Assembly (NCBI GenBank): GCA_025403435.1 | Contig: CM046333.1 | Span: forward strand, 15,773,770 to 15,837,769 | Origin: Artocarpus heterophyllus | Taxonomy: Eukaryota > Streptophyta > Magnoliopsida > Rosales > Moraceae | DNA: 64,000 nucleotides | Direction: 5' to 3' | Part shown: piece by piece, positions 1 to 11,112 of the stretch | Numbering within the stretch: position 1 is the stretch's first letter | Layout of the letters: the number at the start of each line of letters is the position of its first letter | Notes under the pieces: generated by a model | The model's database searches: none | Told to the model about the DNA's origin: nothing | Seen by the model: only the letters and a program-made list of their open reading frames with translations | Translations under genes and position numbers: made by a program

Positions 1-29
1 GCCTACATGCCAAAGATAAAACAAAAAGA

Positions 30-719
30 TTACAGATGGAGATTCAAATCAATTGGCCGCTCCCGGCTTTCCCTTTCCCATTCAAGCTTGGATGTTGCAG
101 TGTCGGATTCTGGATGTATGATTTGCATTTTATCTATCAATTCCTCAGCTGTTGAAGCAGTGACAAAGATTTGTCTCTCCGATTCTGTAGTGATGTTTTC
201 TTCCACAGCGTAATCTAGAAATTTCAAAAGACCGTCATAAAAACCCTTTACGTTCAGCAGTCCCAAAGGTTTGGAATAAAAGCCCAACAATTGCCCACAA
301 GCAACTATAAATATTTCCTCAAGAGTACCTAGACCACCAGGTAATGCTATAAAAGCATCAGAATTATAGATTATGTCTTTAAAATTTTTAGGGATACTCC
401 TGACTCCTTCTCCCTTACCTATGGCTTCCTTACAAAGGTTTCCTTCAACTGGAATATGAGGCCAAATTCTTACATCAGTAGCGTCACTAGACCTAGCTGC
501 TAGTGCCATATTTACCATCATTTTTATACTACCACCCCCATAGATTATGTTAATCTTCTTGCGTGCTAGGACTTGCCCTAAGTGATTTGCAGCTTCTAAA
601 TAAGCTTTATCTTTTCCAAGGCTGGAACCACAAAAGACACAGACATTCTTTATTTTCTTCGTGGACTGGGAGGTAGACATATTTGGTTTATAGAAGTGGT
701 TGCTTAATGTCTGCTCCAC
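30..719 (-). CDS. LOG-like protein, intronless copy (cytokinin riboside 5'-monophosphate phosphoribohydrolase family)
   Basis: Intact 229-codon frame. LOG enzymes release active cytokinin bases from nucleotide precursors in the cytosol. The family core is clear: CVFCGSS at residues 27-33, the nucleotide-binding GGGS at 61-64 and the signature PGGLGTLEE at 127-135, followed by PLGLLNVKGFYDGLL. Met14 is the better start, since it leaves a short leader before the core as in typical LOG proteins. Two things are odd. Plant LOG genes normally have several introns and this one has none, so a retrocopy is likely. The segment before the PGG motif, usually containing an Arg-Lys pair with the catalytic Arg, reads SIPKNFKDII (108-117) and lacks that Arg; the glycine loop GGGSIKMMVN also departs from the usual GGGSVGLMG. 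Family membership is secure; activity is doubtful. Confidence 0.8.
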   Translation of the reverse strand: MEQTLSNHFYKPNMSTSQSTKKIKNVCVFCGSSLGKDKAYLEAANHLGQVLARKKINIIYGGGSIKMMVNMALAARSSDATDVRIWPHIPVEGNLCKEAIGKGEGVRSIPKNFKDIIYNSDAFIALPGGLGTLEEIFIVACGQLLGFYSKPLGLLNVKGFYDGLLKFLDYAVEENITTESERQIFVTASTAEELIDKMQIIHPESDTATSKLEWERESRERPIDLNLHL

Positions 720-1323
720 TTAGACTTCGGGTTCTACATGAGTTTTTAAAGATGAGAAATATACAAAAAGGGCTAAAGAGATAGACAAGTAGGTAATGAA
801 AAGGTAATCCAAAGATTTAAACAAAATCTTGTGCGGATAAGAAAGTAAGATAAGGTGATTGATAGTTTACAGAAAATTTGATTCACTTTTTGAAAAAGAT
901 TAGACTCTAATTGTATAACTTTTGACAATTGAGAACAATTCGACAGAAGACCCTCATGACACAACTGTAGACTTTTTGACAAATATACACCAAGTCTAGA
1001 AATTTAATATAAACGACAAATACTGTAGAACTTTTGAAATTTGAGACACAAATCTTGAAATATCTGGATAAGCTTTTCAAAATTCAAACATATTACTGTA
1101 CCGTATGTGACGTGTCTGATAAGATAATATATTTTATTATATATATATTTAAGAAAATCATAAATTAAATAAGATATTAACACTTACTGTATCAATCTAA
1201 TAATCACAATTATTTCAAACACAAAAGCAAATATTTTGAGTAAAAGAAAAACACAAACTGTTGAACATCAGCTAAAACTGCTTCAAATAAGTAAAGACTA
1301 AATAACCTTTATAGAGCGATGAC
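720..1323. other. Intergenic, no gene recognised
   Basis: AT-rich spacer between two minus-strand frames. It would hold the promoter of the LOG-like frame if that is expressed. No transposon ends or RNA gene were recognised. Confidence 0.4.
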
Positions 1324-1845
1324 TTATTCCCCATCCAGTTTTCTTATGGCTTGGCAAACAGGATCTAAAAATACCATATTCCTGAGGCGTTGTCTTTCTG
1401 TATAAAATTTAGGCCAGAGTTTAAAAATAGCTCCTTGAACATATCCACTAGGGTGACCGTGGAGAGGAGGATGGATGCTATCCAAGTTCTCCTTTGAAAG
1501 TCCATTCCTACAAAACCTTATTTTATCCTCTCTATTCGTAGACATATAACCAGGTGAAGTACATTTACCGTTACAATTTTGTCTTCCACATTTGTTACAA
1601 GTGACCACGATGGCACGAGCTCTTCTTTTCATTGCACTACGACTGGTACCTGTTCCTGGTAAACCGACATCTTGACTAAAGTCACTCGGACGGATTTTCC
1701 CCTCTATCAACATTCTCACATCACAAGGGATACCAAAACGCATAAGAATCCACAACCGAGTAATTCTAGCCTTGTATTTCTTTCTGAGAATCTTTTGGGA
1801 GAGTGATGGGAAATACTTTCTCAGGTGTTGGTACTTTGGGTCCAT
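1324..1845 (-). CDS. Virus-like small basic cysteine-cluster protein (possible endogenous RNA-virus ORF)
   Basis: Intact 173-codon frame without introns. Seen: a basic N-terminus; a hydrophobic stretch around residues 31-47 (LWILMRFGIPCDVRMLI); an arginine-rich patch KRRARA at 73-78; and directly after it a cluster C83, C86, C91, C95 (CX2C-X4-CX3C). A charged segment follows, then about 60 further residues. An arginine-rich patch immediately before a four-Cys cluster is the organisation of the small nucleic-acid-binding proteins encoded near the 3' end of several Betaflexiviridae genomes (carla- and vitivirus type). That assignment rests on remembered architecture, not a search. No neighbouring coat-protein or replicase frame was found and no poly-A tract marks either end. 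A host zinc-binding protein of unknown family is the alternative. Confidence 0.35.
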   Translation of the reverse strand: MDPKYQHLRKYFPSLSQKILRKKYKARITRLWILMRFGIPCDVRMLIEGKIRPSDFSQDVGLPGTGTSRSAMKRRARAIVVTCNKCGRQNCNGKCTSPGYMSTNREDKIRFCRNGLSKENLDSIHPPLHGHPSGYVQGAIFKLWPKFYTERQRLRNMVFLDPVCQAIRKLDGE

Positions 1846-3315
1846 GATGAGATGAAAGAAGAGTAAATAGAAAGGAAAAATTAAGATAGTAAATTGCAGA
1901 ATCCTAGAATTCCTTCTTCTTTTAGAGAAAAAGAAGAATTTTTAATGAAAAAGAAGAGGATTTGCGATTTAGAGAGAAAATAACAAATTAAGAGAGAAAA
2001 AGTGAACTCGGAGAAATAAGCTCCTATGCACAGTAAACGTATTTGTAAACATTAATTAAACCACTGTATATGACACGTATAGAGACCACGTGGGAGAGAC
2101 AGTGTGAATCAAACTGATTTAGGATTTAAACTAGGCCCAAATGTTCTTAGTTGAAAATGGTCAGGTTGTTTCGGGCCTTAACACATTTAGAACGAGTTAA
2201 ATAACAAACATAAAATTGAAAACCAATTTGTATAAATCTTAAACCCAATTTAAAGCCCACTATAGATAAAGTTAACTATGAACAACAAATCTAATTTAAC
2301 GACAACAAGGATCTTCCTGAATGATATTTAAAATCATTTCATAACAACATAATCTTCCAGCAACTCAAATAATTTTGTTTTAATCAAAACCTTATTGAAC
2401 AATGCATACACCCATATGTTATTCCTAATACTCAACATCTATCAATGGATTCATCATCATTACTACCAAGGGTTTAGAATGCGACTAACCTTGAAATCAA
2501 TACGATTTACGTCTTGCAACGTAGACCATATCAATGAACAAAGACACTTGATGTTACTACTTAAGAACATCTATAATCCCCACAATTCTACTCATACAAT
2601 ATATAATTTCCTCATATAACAAAACCTTAGGTAACCAAAAGATTCACTGATACACTTAAATACAATGTACGTAACGAAATATTCCAATTTTGAGATTCAT
2701 GCATTCTAGACTTTACACAGTCTCAACAGACCAAAAGTCTAACATTTATCTCTCTCAAGATTCAATACCATGATTCCCAACTTATATCATATTCCTCAAA
2801 TATATAGAACTTTTAAGAAAAGACATTGACACTTATGTGCTCCATCGAATCCACACATAATCATTACTTAGGTTTGAATCAATTACGAAAAATTTGGCAT
2901 ATCTATGTCAAACTTTAAAATCAATAAGTCAAGCCTTATATTTCTTATTGTTTTTCACGAGACAAAAGGCTTTTAAATCCTCGTATCTATACGAATTTCT
3001 CATCGTTTATACGAATTAAATATGCTTATAGATCCAAATATTATACGAATCTCTCATAAGCATTCTACTTATAAACTCATTCCATATAATTATCATTCCC
3101 TCATAACTATTAATACTTTCCTTCTATGTAATTATTGTACTCATATAACTATTGATATTTTCATTCTATGGCCTTTCCATGTTACATCCTTCTAGACTGT
3201 ATAAATCAATGTGAAGGTTCATTTTGATGATGACAATAAAAATTCAGCTTCAAAACCATCTCAAAAATATATTTTTTTAAAGTGGTGCTACACTCCCTAG
3301 GTTAACCGAACCTAG
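1846..3315. other. AT-rich region, possibly decayed internal part of the adjacent LTR element
   Basis: No coding region recognised. The stretch next to the primer-binding site should be internal sequence of the minus-strand element whose LTR starts at 3335, but no gag or pol similarity is visible, so the element is deleted, non-autonomous or unrecognisably decayed here. Its left limit could not be placed. Confidence 0.35.
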
Positions 3316-3327
3316 GCTCTGATACCA
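3316..3327 (-). other. Primer-binding site (initiator tRNA-Met)
   Basis: On the minus strand this reads TGGTATCAGAGC, the complement of the plant initiator tRNA-Met 3' end. It lies seven bases beyond the CA end of the LTR at 3335-5303, which fixes that copy as a 5' LTR of a minus-strand element. Confidence 0.8.
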
Positions 3328-3334
3328 AAAATTC

Positions 3335-5303
3335 TGTAACGCCCCTATGTGGGGGTTAACAGTTTTTAATGAGATAAAATAAAAATAAATAATAAAAGTA
3401 AAACCTTAAAAATAAAATTTACCCGGGACTTAAATGAAAACTCTCAACTCAAAAATAAAAATATAAACGATAAATAAACCACAGTTTTAATGTAGCACCT
3501 TAAATTTAATAATATAAACTGTTGTCATCATCATTTTAACCCTCAACACATTATAATACAGTCACAGAAAGTAACAATTGATGCTTACATTATCATGAAG
3601 AACATTCTCAACGATTGAAACAGTCCCAATGTAATATAGTTACATCACTTCCTCAACTATATTTCTCGTAGCCACCTCACACTTAGTGAGTCCTGAAAAG
3701 ATATAAACAAAAGGGAATGAGCAACACTATGCTCAGTAGAGAAAACCATTACTCACCTCTATCATTACCACATTAAAATCTGCATGGTTAGTAAGTTACA
3801 TCATATTCCAGATTATGAGGTTTATTATGATCACATCTTATGGATACCGTAGTTAATCATTACCAAGTGTCATAATTACACATTTATACAAATATTAACA
3901 ATCATCATTGTTCCTAGGTATCCATGTTAAATTGAGTATCACTCAACTCATCGAAACCCAAATGGGCGCACTTGATCACCCTATAAACATTCCAAGGGTG
4001 TTCCGGTGAGGGGACATCAAGCCCCGAGTCCTCACCAAATCGATTCCTGTACAGTGTGTTCTGGGACTTTCAACCCAAGGAAGCGTCATCGCCTTCCCCC
4101 TACTTTACCTTTTAGGGTATTCATGCCCAAGGACGTAACCGTCGCCCTTTTCATGTCTCACAATTTCTCTATATTAAATCATTATTAATAGAGTTAATTT
4201 TCCTAACCATGCTTCTCAATTTATAACATGTGTCAATTCATTATGTTCCTCGCCGTACAATACAAGACGAGTCCATGTCATAGTTTCATATGTGATACAC
4301 ATATAATATCACTTCAACATAGATATATATATATATTGCGGCAAAACAATCAATTTTAATTCTATAAAAACCTCACAAAAGATGAGTAATAGAATCCCTA
4401 CCTTTTAAGCTTATCAACAGTCTCTTAATCCTGGAATCAATTAACGTTAGCTCCATACTCCCTTGATCCTAAGGCGTGCATAAGGACAATTAAAACTAAA
4501 GCACAACATACAACTACATTCATAAAATTTATTTTAATTTAATCTTAGAATTTCAAGAAATAACCACTGCCCATAGAGGTATTACAAAGTTTAACAATAT
4601 AAATTTTCTGTCTAGGGCATATACACTTAGACTTCATACATATGCTCCAAAATAGCAACAAACATATACTTAGGTTTAAGAACGTAAATTTGAATAATCC
4701 TTTAGTATAAAAGAAAATTTATAAATGAAAGACTAAATTTGTTCATAAGATTCTAACCTCGGATTATGGTTAGTTGGAAGCTTGAAATGGCTTCAAAACA
4801 GGTTCCTTTACTTCGGTATGACTGAAATTCTTGCTCAAATGGAGGTGATGGTGGCTGATTTTTATGGCTGCCTTGAAGAAGTTCTCTAAGTATTTTGCTT
4901 CAGCAAAGAAATGAGAAGAAGAGTGTGGGAACCGTGGAAGAGAAAGGAAGAAAAGATGAAGTCTTTGAAGAGAAGTGATAGAAACAATTATAGAGGAGAC
5001 ATGTTGAAGCATGTCACGGAGGAAATAAAGAAAATGAGGGTCAAGAGTAGTTGGAAAAGATATCCTTATGTCTCATCTAAAGACTTTAACACACATAATG
5101 CCAATATGACATTTTTGAGATTTATTAGAAGTTCTAATGCTTTTTAGTAATCATACTAAATAAATATAGGAGAATTTTAGAAAACTTAAAAATAGATAAA
5201 AATAAATATTATAAAATAAATTTAAATGAAGCAATTTTTTTTTTATACATTAAAAATTAATTTAATTACCTCAATACCCGTTAGGAGAATAACGGGTGTC
5301 ACA
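3335..5303 (-). mobile_element. 5' LTR of an LTR retrotransposon (family A)
   Basis: On the minus strand it begins TGTGACACCCGTTATTC and ends GGGGCGTTACA, giving TG...CA ends, 1,969 bp. A second copy of the family at 50024-52347 supplies independent boundaries. No second LTR was found to the left, so the element is incomplete here. The length and PBS resemble Gypsy-type elements, but without pol the superfamily is an inference. Relative to the second copy it lacks a segment of about 0.37 kb near 4530 and carries about 55 bp near 4810-4862 that the other copy lacks. Confidence 0.8.
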
Positions 5304-6058
5304 CAAAAATTGAACTTAAAGAGAAGATCAACAAATTAGCAAGTGTCACGGCCGTGATAAGGCAACGTCGTGGTGCTGCACACAGGAAGCACTAATACTT
5401 GTGGTGGAGAGTTGGGTGCCACAGCGCTGCCAAAAATTTCTAAAACACAGACATGTTTTGGCTCCGCAACACTAGCATCCGAGGCCACGATGCCCAGTCA
5501 CGTATTAATTTTCGTTTTGAGAACGTGTTCTTTTATTTCGTATACTTCTATAAATAGGAGGTGCTAGAACTTATTTATGCAACTTAAAAAATTGAGAGAG
5601 ATTAGATAAAAGCATAAAGAGAGTGGTGTGCACTTTGTTTTTTGTAAACTTCTTCATCATCATACTAGTAAATTATTCTACAGCGGTTAAAACTGGTTAT
5701 AGCTTTTACGTTAAGTGTGAACCACTATTAATTTTGTGTGTTCTTCTGTTTATTATAATTTTGTGTATTTTGTTTTCAATAGTTTTAGGACGTCTAGTTC
5801 ACAACAAAGTCTCCTTTTTATTAGTTGTGGTGCTCAATACTAATAAGGTTGAAAACAATTTCCCTTTATATTCGTAATAATCTACGAGATTGCAAGGGGC
5901 AAGAAAAAGGGGATGAATTTCTATAAAAAACCAATATTGCAATCGTTTTTATTGCTGCAGTGTGTTGATAAAAATTCAAATAAGGATAGTATCTAGCCGC
6001 AGTAATGGAGTCATTACCTTTAACAGGTATTTTTTAAGAAGAGTGATTTGTTCAGTTA

Positions 6059-6060
<2 letters not shown>
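5304..6060. other. Intergenic, with TATA-like promoter sequence; possible decayed LTR
   Basis: A CTATAAATAGG sequence at about 5548-5558 is followed by a T-rich stretch ending near 5800 in a pattern reminiscent of LTR U3-R-U5 layout. No terminal TG/CA pair or primer site was found, so this is weak. The plus-strand frame at 5623-5877 is a low-complexity hydrophobic translation and is not called as a gene. Confidence 0.25.

Positions 6061-6107
<47 letters not shown>
6061..6107. repeat. (AC)n-(AT)n microsatellite
   Basis: A pure AC run of about 18 units passes directly into an AT run. Confidence 0.95.
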
Positions 6108-6110
<3 letters not shown>

Positions 6111-7330
6111 CATTACTATGTTGGTTGATTTGCTATTTCTATTTTTATGTGATTTTTTTTGCCACATTTGGAAATAAGCATTAGCAATTTTCTACACATC
6201 TCGTCAATCTTTTCATTTCAAGTTACAGCCAAAATAAACCTTATGTTAATAATGGACCACAAAGTTTAAGTGATGTTTTGGTTCAATTCTAATGTATGGT
6301 TTTATTATAATGTTTTCTTTCACAATTTCAATTGCTATAGTATTTCTACTTTGAAATAGCAATTTGAACCGACAATATTCAAACATTTGTCAATCTAAAA
6401 CAGCCCAAAGAGATCTCTTGATGCCAATTAGCGAGCTCTTTTGCTAATTAACCATACTGCAGCAAATAATCAGTGCATGTGCAGATTGAAGCGGTTTAAT
6501 CATCAATTAATAAAAGTTATGATAGTCTGGACTAGAACTGTAAAAATGATCTAGATGAACCACAAAACAAGATTATAAGCCACATTGAAAGTTTGGCTGT
6601 TGGGCCAATTACAAAGAGAAAAAAAGAGAGGAACAAATCGGATAATGCTTTTGTGGTGCTGTGCCAAAGACATCGTGTAAGGATGTAATTAGCTGAGGAG
6701 TGGAAAACCGTGCAAAGGTGATAGAGAAGAGGGCGGACATTTGGGGGACTCGCACACCATAAGGAAAAATATATTGGGTGACTAAAAAGTTGAAGAAAAG
6801 AGGGTTATTTCTATCATTGTCATGACGTTACTCCTCAGTGTCTCTCTACTGCCTCACGTGCATGCAACCATACACGCATTACGTAGAAACTTAATTAAAT
6901 ATATTACTATATGTTATTTTCGTTCTAGTCCTCTTTCTTTTCTGTTTATTCTTTTTTTTAAGAGAAATCAAGTTTATTGATTATAATACTCGACGAGTAA
7001 TAATCCAAAGTATCTAATAATGAGAATATGAATAGAAAAAAATCTTTGATGTATCTTTTTTTTTATTGGTTGGTTCTTACAATTTCTACCCCACTCTGGT
7101 GTGAAGGCAAGGATGGATCTATAGATCCTAGGTAGTTCTTCAAAATTCAGCACCAAATTACTTTACCTACGTACTCAAATGGCTAAATTAAGTTTTCAAA
7201 AAAAGTAAGAAAAACTATTTTCTAATGTGGTTTCGTATTTATTTTTTCAAACATATATAATGGAAGCAAAATTATTTTCCGAGTTTGAATTTTTTTTGAA
7301 GGGTTTTAGACTTTTGAGCATTGAGATTTA
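6108..7330. other. Intergenic, nothing recognised
   Basis: AT-rich DNA with no convincing coding, RNA or transposon feature. Confidence 0.4.
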
Positions 7331-7456
7331 GTGCTCGTTTGCTTCGTGGTTTAATCTATAGCTTTGGATAGAAATTTAAATTTTTATTTAAAAAAATATT
7401 GTGAAAAAAGATTTTGTTCAAAGTTATAAATTGAACCATATGAACCAAACATACTA
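7331..7456. mobile_element. Small inverted-repeat transposon (Tourist-like MITE)
   Basis: The left end GTTTGCTTCGTGGTTTAAT is repeated inverted at the right end (complement GTTTGGTTCATATGGTTCAAT), enclosing about 125 bp without coding capacity. Target duplication is not clear. Confidence 0.45.
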
Positions 7457-8303
7457 TTAGTTTTGAGCAAAAGACGCTATAGGCTGCAATGGGTTTGTGC
7501 ATTTCAGTCAATTAATTGATTATTTTTATTGGAAACTTTCATTTTGATTACTACATTATTAATGGCTTTGAATTTAATGAAAAACTTATAAAGGGAGAAA
7601 GTGAAGGAAATGTACACGTTAACTCGCTAAGTGTATTGGGTTTAGTCATGGTCATGCATGGAAGCATTTCCCAATGAGAGAATCGAATCAGTCCCCTCCT
7701 TTCATTTTGCTTTTTCACAGTTTGCTACAGCCTTCTTTACCATTCCCCAAGAAAAATGGTGGGTAGTCTTGAAAGTTTATGTTTGCATCAGTGCAAGTAC
7801 TTTTTATTTTTATTTTTTTTTGGGGTTCAATTACTTCTCTTTAATTAGAGAGGAGAGAGAGAGAGAGAGAGAGAAACGTTCAAAATGAGAGTCGAAATAG
7901 GACGACATATGAGAATTGGGAAAAGAAAATGGCAATGAAAAAGCCATTGGTAGTGAAGAAGAAAAAGACAAAGAAAAGATGGTCAAAATTTGAACCTCGA
8001 AGACTCCTCTTCCATCATGATCAGCTTCAACCATCTTTATCGAAACTCTACCATTTCTCCTTTCTTTGATTTTGAACACCTAAATACCTTAATTAATTCT
8101 CTTTAAAGAAAAATTTTGGTCCTAAAAGAGACATAATTTTCCTTTAATTCAAGTGATAAAAACCTAGTAACCTAATTGAAAATAAAAGCTAATTATGCAT
8201 TAAAGTGCGAACGTTTTTTTTTTTTTTTTCTCTTTGTCAGAGTTTATGATCTGAGCGTTCTTTTATATGTTCTTAGTTATATCATGCAACTTTTATTCAA
8301 TTT
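7457..8303. other. Intergenic, contains an (AG)n tract
   Basis: A short GA microsatellite lies at about 7850-7874. The frames on both strands around it are driven by simple sequence and are not called. Confidence 0.4.
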
Positions 8304-8446
8304 AAGGTGTTTGAAAACAAAGTTGAAACTTAAACATTATAGCATGTAAGAGCTTTACACTGCAACAAACTTTTGTATTTTATTGTAGCATACAAAAGTT
8401 TTATGCAAGTTGAAACTTTAAGTTCTAACTAACTTGTCAAACTAAG
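8304..8446. mobile_element. MITE, 'GAGCTTTACACTG' family, copy 1
   Basis: Inverted terminal similarity (AGGTGTTTGAAAAC against the complement of CTTGTCAAACTAAG) encloses the core AGCATGTAAGAGCTTTACACTG shared, with changes, by several other elements in the window. Confidence 0.5.
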
Positions 8447-10072
8447 CCCAAAGTTTCCCCAAGAATTACAAACTATATAACAAAATGGGTGAAATAATGA
8501 AAAATTAAAATATGTACATATATAGGTGAATTGTGACATCTTGTTATTATTATCAGTTTAGCCCCTAAGGTGCCCAAAATGAATTTTTTTCGTTTTTAGT
8601 CATGGTTCTAGTAAGAACCAATTTGACTTAATAAAAGGAAAACATTTTGATCCCAAGTACAAAGATAGAATATTCAAAATTGAAAAGCAACCACCATTTT
8701 TCCTAGTATAGTAACTAAGGATATGTGGGGTTCTCAAAATTAAGGGAACCAAACATTACCACTCCTTGAATATACTTTTTTCAGATAAGAATAAGTTGTG
8801 GGGTCCTTTGTATCTAAGGTCTTTTATTTATTTTTTTATTTTTTTTTTGATGTGCTACGAATATTCATTTTGTCTGGTAAGAACATATCGAGGGAAATAG
8901 TGAACTTTTGTTCCTTCTTATCCAATCTTCATGATTCAACATAAGAAATCCAAAGGGAAGTTTGCAAAATTTCGTTTTAGGGCAAACCCTCGTTGAATTA
9001 GTATATAAATGAAATATCGTGGTCAAAAGTATCTTCTGTGGTTCATGGGGTTACAATAATTAAAAGACGTTTGTTTGGGCTTTGTTGTGTCTAGAGGTTA
9101 CAATGCATGCAACTTTTGCTTGATGTGGGGACAAGGCCTGAGTTCAGCTAAACAAAGCTAAACACAATTAATATTTTCCTCGTCCAATAAATGATTTTTC
9201 ATTGAAAATTACTATATATGATTATGCCTATAATTGCTAAGAAGATCTATAGTTTATCACTGAGACAACACACTATTAGCTCATATATATGGACTCAAGA
9301 GTTTAATAATTTTTAATGTTTCAAATGGTATCTAACCAATTGATTATGTCACATAATATAATAAACTCAAGTACATAAAATTCAATAAAAGCAATTCAAA
9401 TTTTTAAATACCAGTGAATGTAGTTAGTTAATTAAACACTATTTGGAAAATTAAAATTAGACAATAAATAAGAGTCTACGCAGTAGAGACATGTTCATGT
9501 AAGTGGGGACATGTGCTCCTAGTCACATATTAGAATTTTGATTTTCTTTCTTAATTTTTGTGTAGAATTTTAATTTTGCCCATAACAGTGTCCTATTGAT
9601 ATGTAGCTATACAATAAAACATTATCTCTCACCATTTTAATCCCCACTGTACATCTTTTGCCTCCACTATTGCATATATGTGTGCATCTCTTTCAGAGTT
9701 CATAATTATATTGTGATTGAGTTGCGGATGATGGAAAACGGTTTTCATTAATGAGCCCCAAGTGGTTAATAGAAGTGTATAAACGGGGCAATTTTGGAAT
9801 TTAATTGTGAAATATTTTACGTGCATTATAATTTGCCCAAAACCCTGTAAAACGAAAACTTCTGCAACGAAGAGCTTTATGAAATAAATTTTCTCATTTT
9901 CTTAAAATTTTCATTGATCTTTTTTGTCTTCCCAACATGATTATAATTCTTTTGATTCCACTTCAAAGGAAATAGGAATTAAAGTGATGGCGCAAGAATA
10001 GCAAAAAGAACAAAATATTCTCCCTTATAAATCTGATAAATCCCCACCCGATTCTCGAGGCCTTCAAGCAAG
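8447..10072. other. Intergenic, upstream flank of the zinc-finger gene
   Basis: AT-rich with T-runs. No gene or transposon was recognised; the last few hundred bases should include the zinc-finger gene promoter. Confidence 0.4.
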
Positions 10073-10080
10073 TATAAAAA
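10073..10080 (+). promoter_or_regulatory. TATA box of the RanBP2 zinc-finger gene
   Basis: TATAAAAA lies about 280 bp upstream of the ATG and is followed by a C/A-rich, ATG-poor leader. A likely 5'-UTR intron (AG|GTGAAA donor at 10203, TTGTTCAG acceptor at 10339) would place the spliced leader close to the start codon. Confidence 0.6.
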
Positions 10081-10350
10081 CCACCACAACCCACCAACTC
10101 ATAACCATTACCACACCTCCAACCAAACCTCATCATCTTCTTGATATCCTCATAAACTTGTTCGCTTCTCTTTCTCATTAGCACTTTGTTTTATTTATCC
10201 AGGTGAAATTAATGGTCAATTTAGCTTTCTCTTTTCTTTTTTTTTCTCTTATATTATTATTATTAGCACATATATATAAAAATAGAGGGCACATTAACAT
10301 TAATGCTGTAATTTGTTTGGAAAATTGTTATTTGTTCAGAGAAATTAAGG

Positions 10351-11112
10351 ATGAACAGGCCCGGAGACTGGAATTGCAGATCCTGCAACCACTTGAACTT
10401 CCAAAGGAGGGACTCATGCCAGCGGTGCGGGGAGGGCAGACCGGGCGGTGACCAGAGAGGAGACTACGGAAGCTTCGGAGGGAGGGGCGGCGGCGGTTCC
10501 TCCTACGGATTCACCACCGGGCCAGATGTCCGCCCCGGCGACTGGTACTGTGGCCTTGGCAACTGCGGCGCTCACAACTTCGCCAGCCGTGCCAGCTGCT
10601 ACAAGTGTGGCGCTTCCAAGGACGAATCATCCGCTGCTGGCGGCGGTGGCGGATATGAGGCGGACATGCCTAGAATGAGAGGCTATGGCTTCGGCAGCGG
10701 CGGCTCTAGTCGATCTGGATGGAAATCTGGAGACTGGATTTGCACCAGGTTTATTTACTTATTTATTTATTTTGTGCTTTTTAAAAAAAAAATAATGTCA
10801 TAGAAGAAAATGTTTACAGTTGTGTGAATGCATGCATGCAAATATAGACATGTGCATGCATGGCATGCATATACTAGACATACCATACTTTACAACATTT
10901 TAAAGAGCAAAAACATACTTGGTTCTTCTTCTTCTTCTTCTTTTCGGGTTAAAAATGTTAAATTGTTAATTTGAAGGAATATTTTTCTGAAATATTATGT
11001 GTGTCCATGCAGATCGGGCTGCAACGAGCACAATTTTGCTAGCAGGATGGAATGCTTTAGATGCAACGCTCCAAGGGACTCCAGTAGCACCGTAAAGTCT
11101 CCCTACTCGTAG
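10351..11112 (+). CDS. RanBP2-type zinc finger protein, three fingers
   Basis: Two coding exons, 10351-10748 and 11013-11112, joined by a GT-AG intron, encode 165 residues. Three RanBP2/NZF fingers each start with GDW: Cys 9/12/23/26, Cys 67/72/83/86 and Cys 131/136/147/150. Glycine-rich linkers separate them. The third finger is split by the intron, which restores the reading frame (AG|A, Arg). Fingers of this type with the N-F-x-x-R spacing bind single-stranded RNA in related proteins, so an RNA-binding role in nucleus or cytoplasm is inferred. Length and layout match a small conserved plant family (Arabidopsis At3g15680 type). The coding part is much more GC-rich than its surroundings. The gene appears intact. 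Confidence 0.9.

Noticed and set aside
4006..4188. 60-residue plus-strand frame repeated at 50702-50884 with only six differences
   Set aside because: Both lie antisense inside two copies of the same LTR. Their similarity follows from the LTR being repeated and no domain or coding signature is visible.
4911..5147. 78-residue Lys/Arg-rich frame repeated at 51937-52194
   Set aside because: Also antisense within the family A LTR copies. Similarity reflects the repeat, not a gene.
5976..6167. Frame with a long Cys-Val run
   Set aside because: Produced by the AC microsatellite.
10448..10678. Alternative +2 frame across the zinc-finger exon
   Set aside because: Shadow of the GC-rich RanBP2 exon; the finger-encoding frame explains the region.
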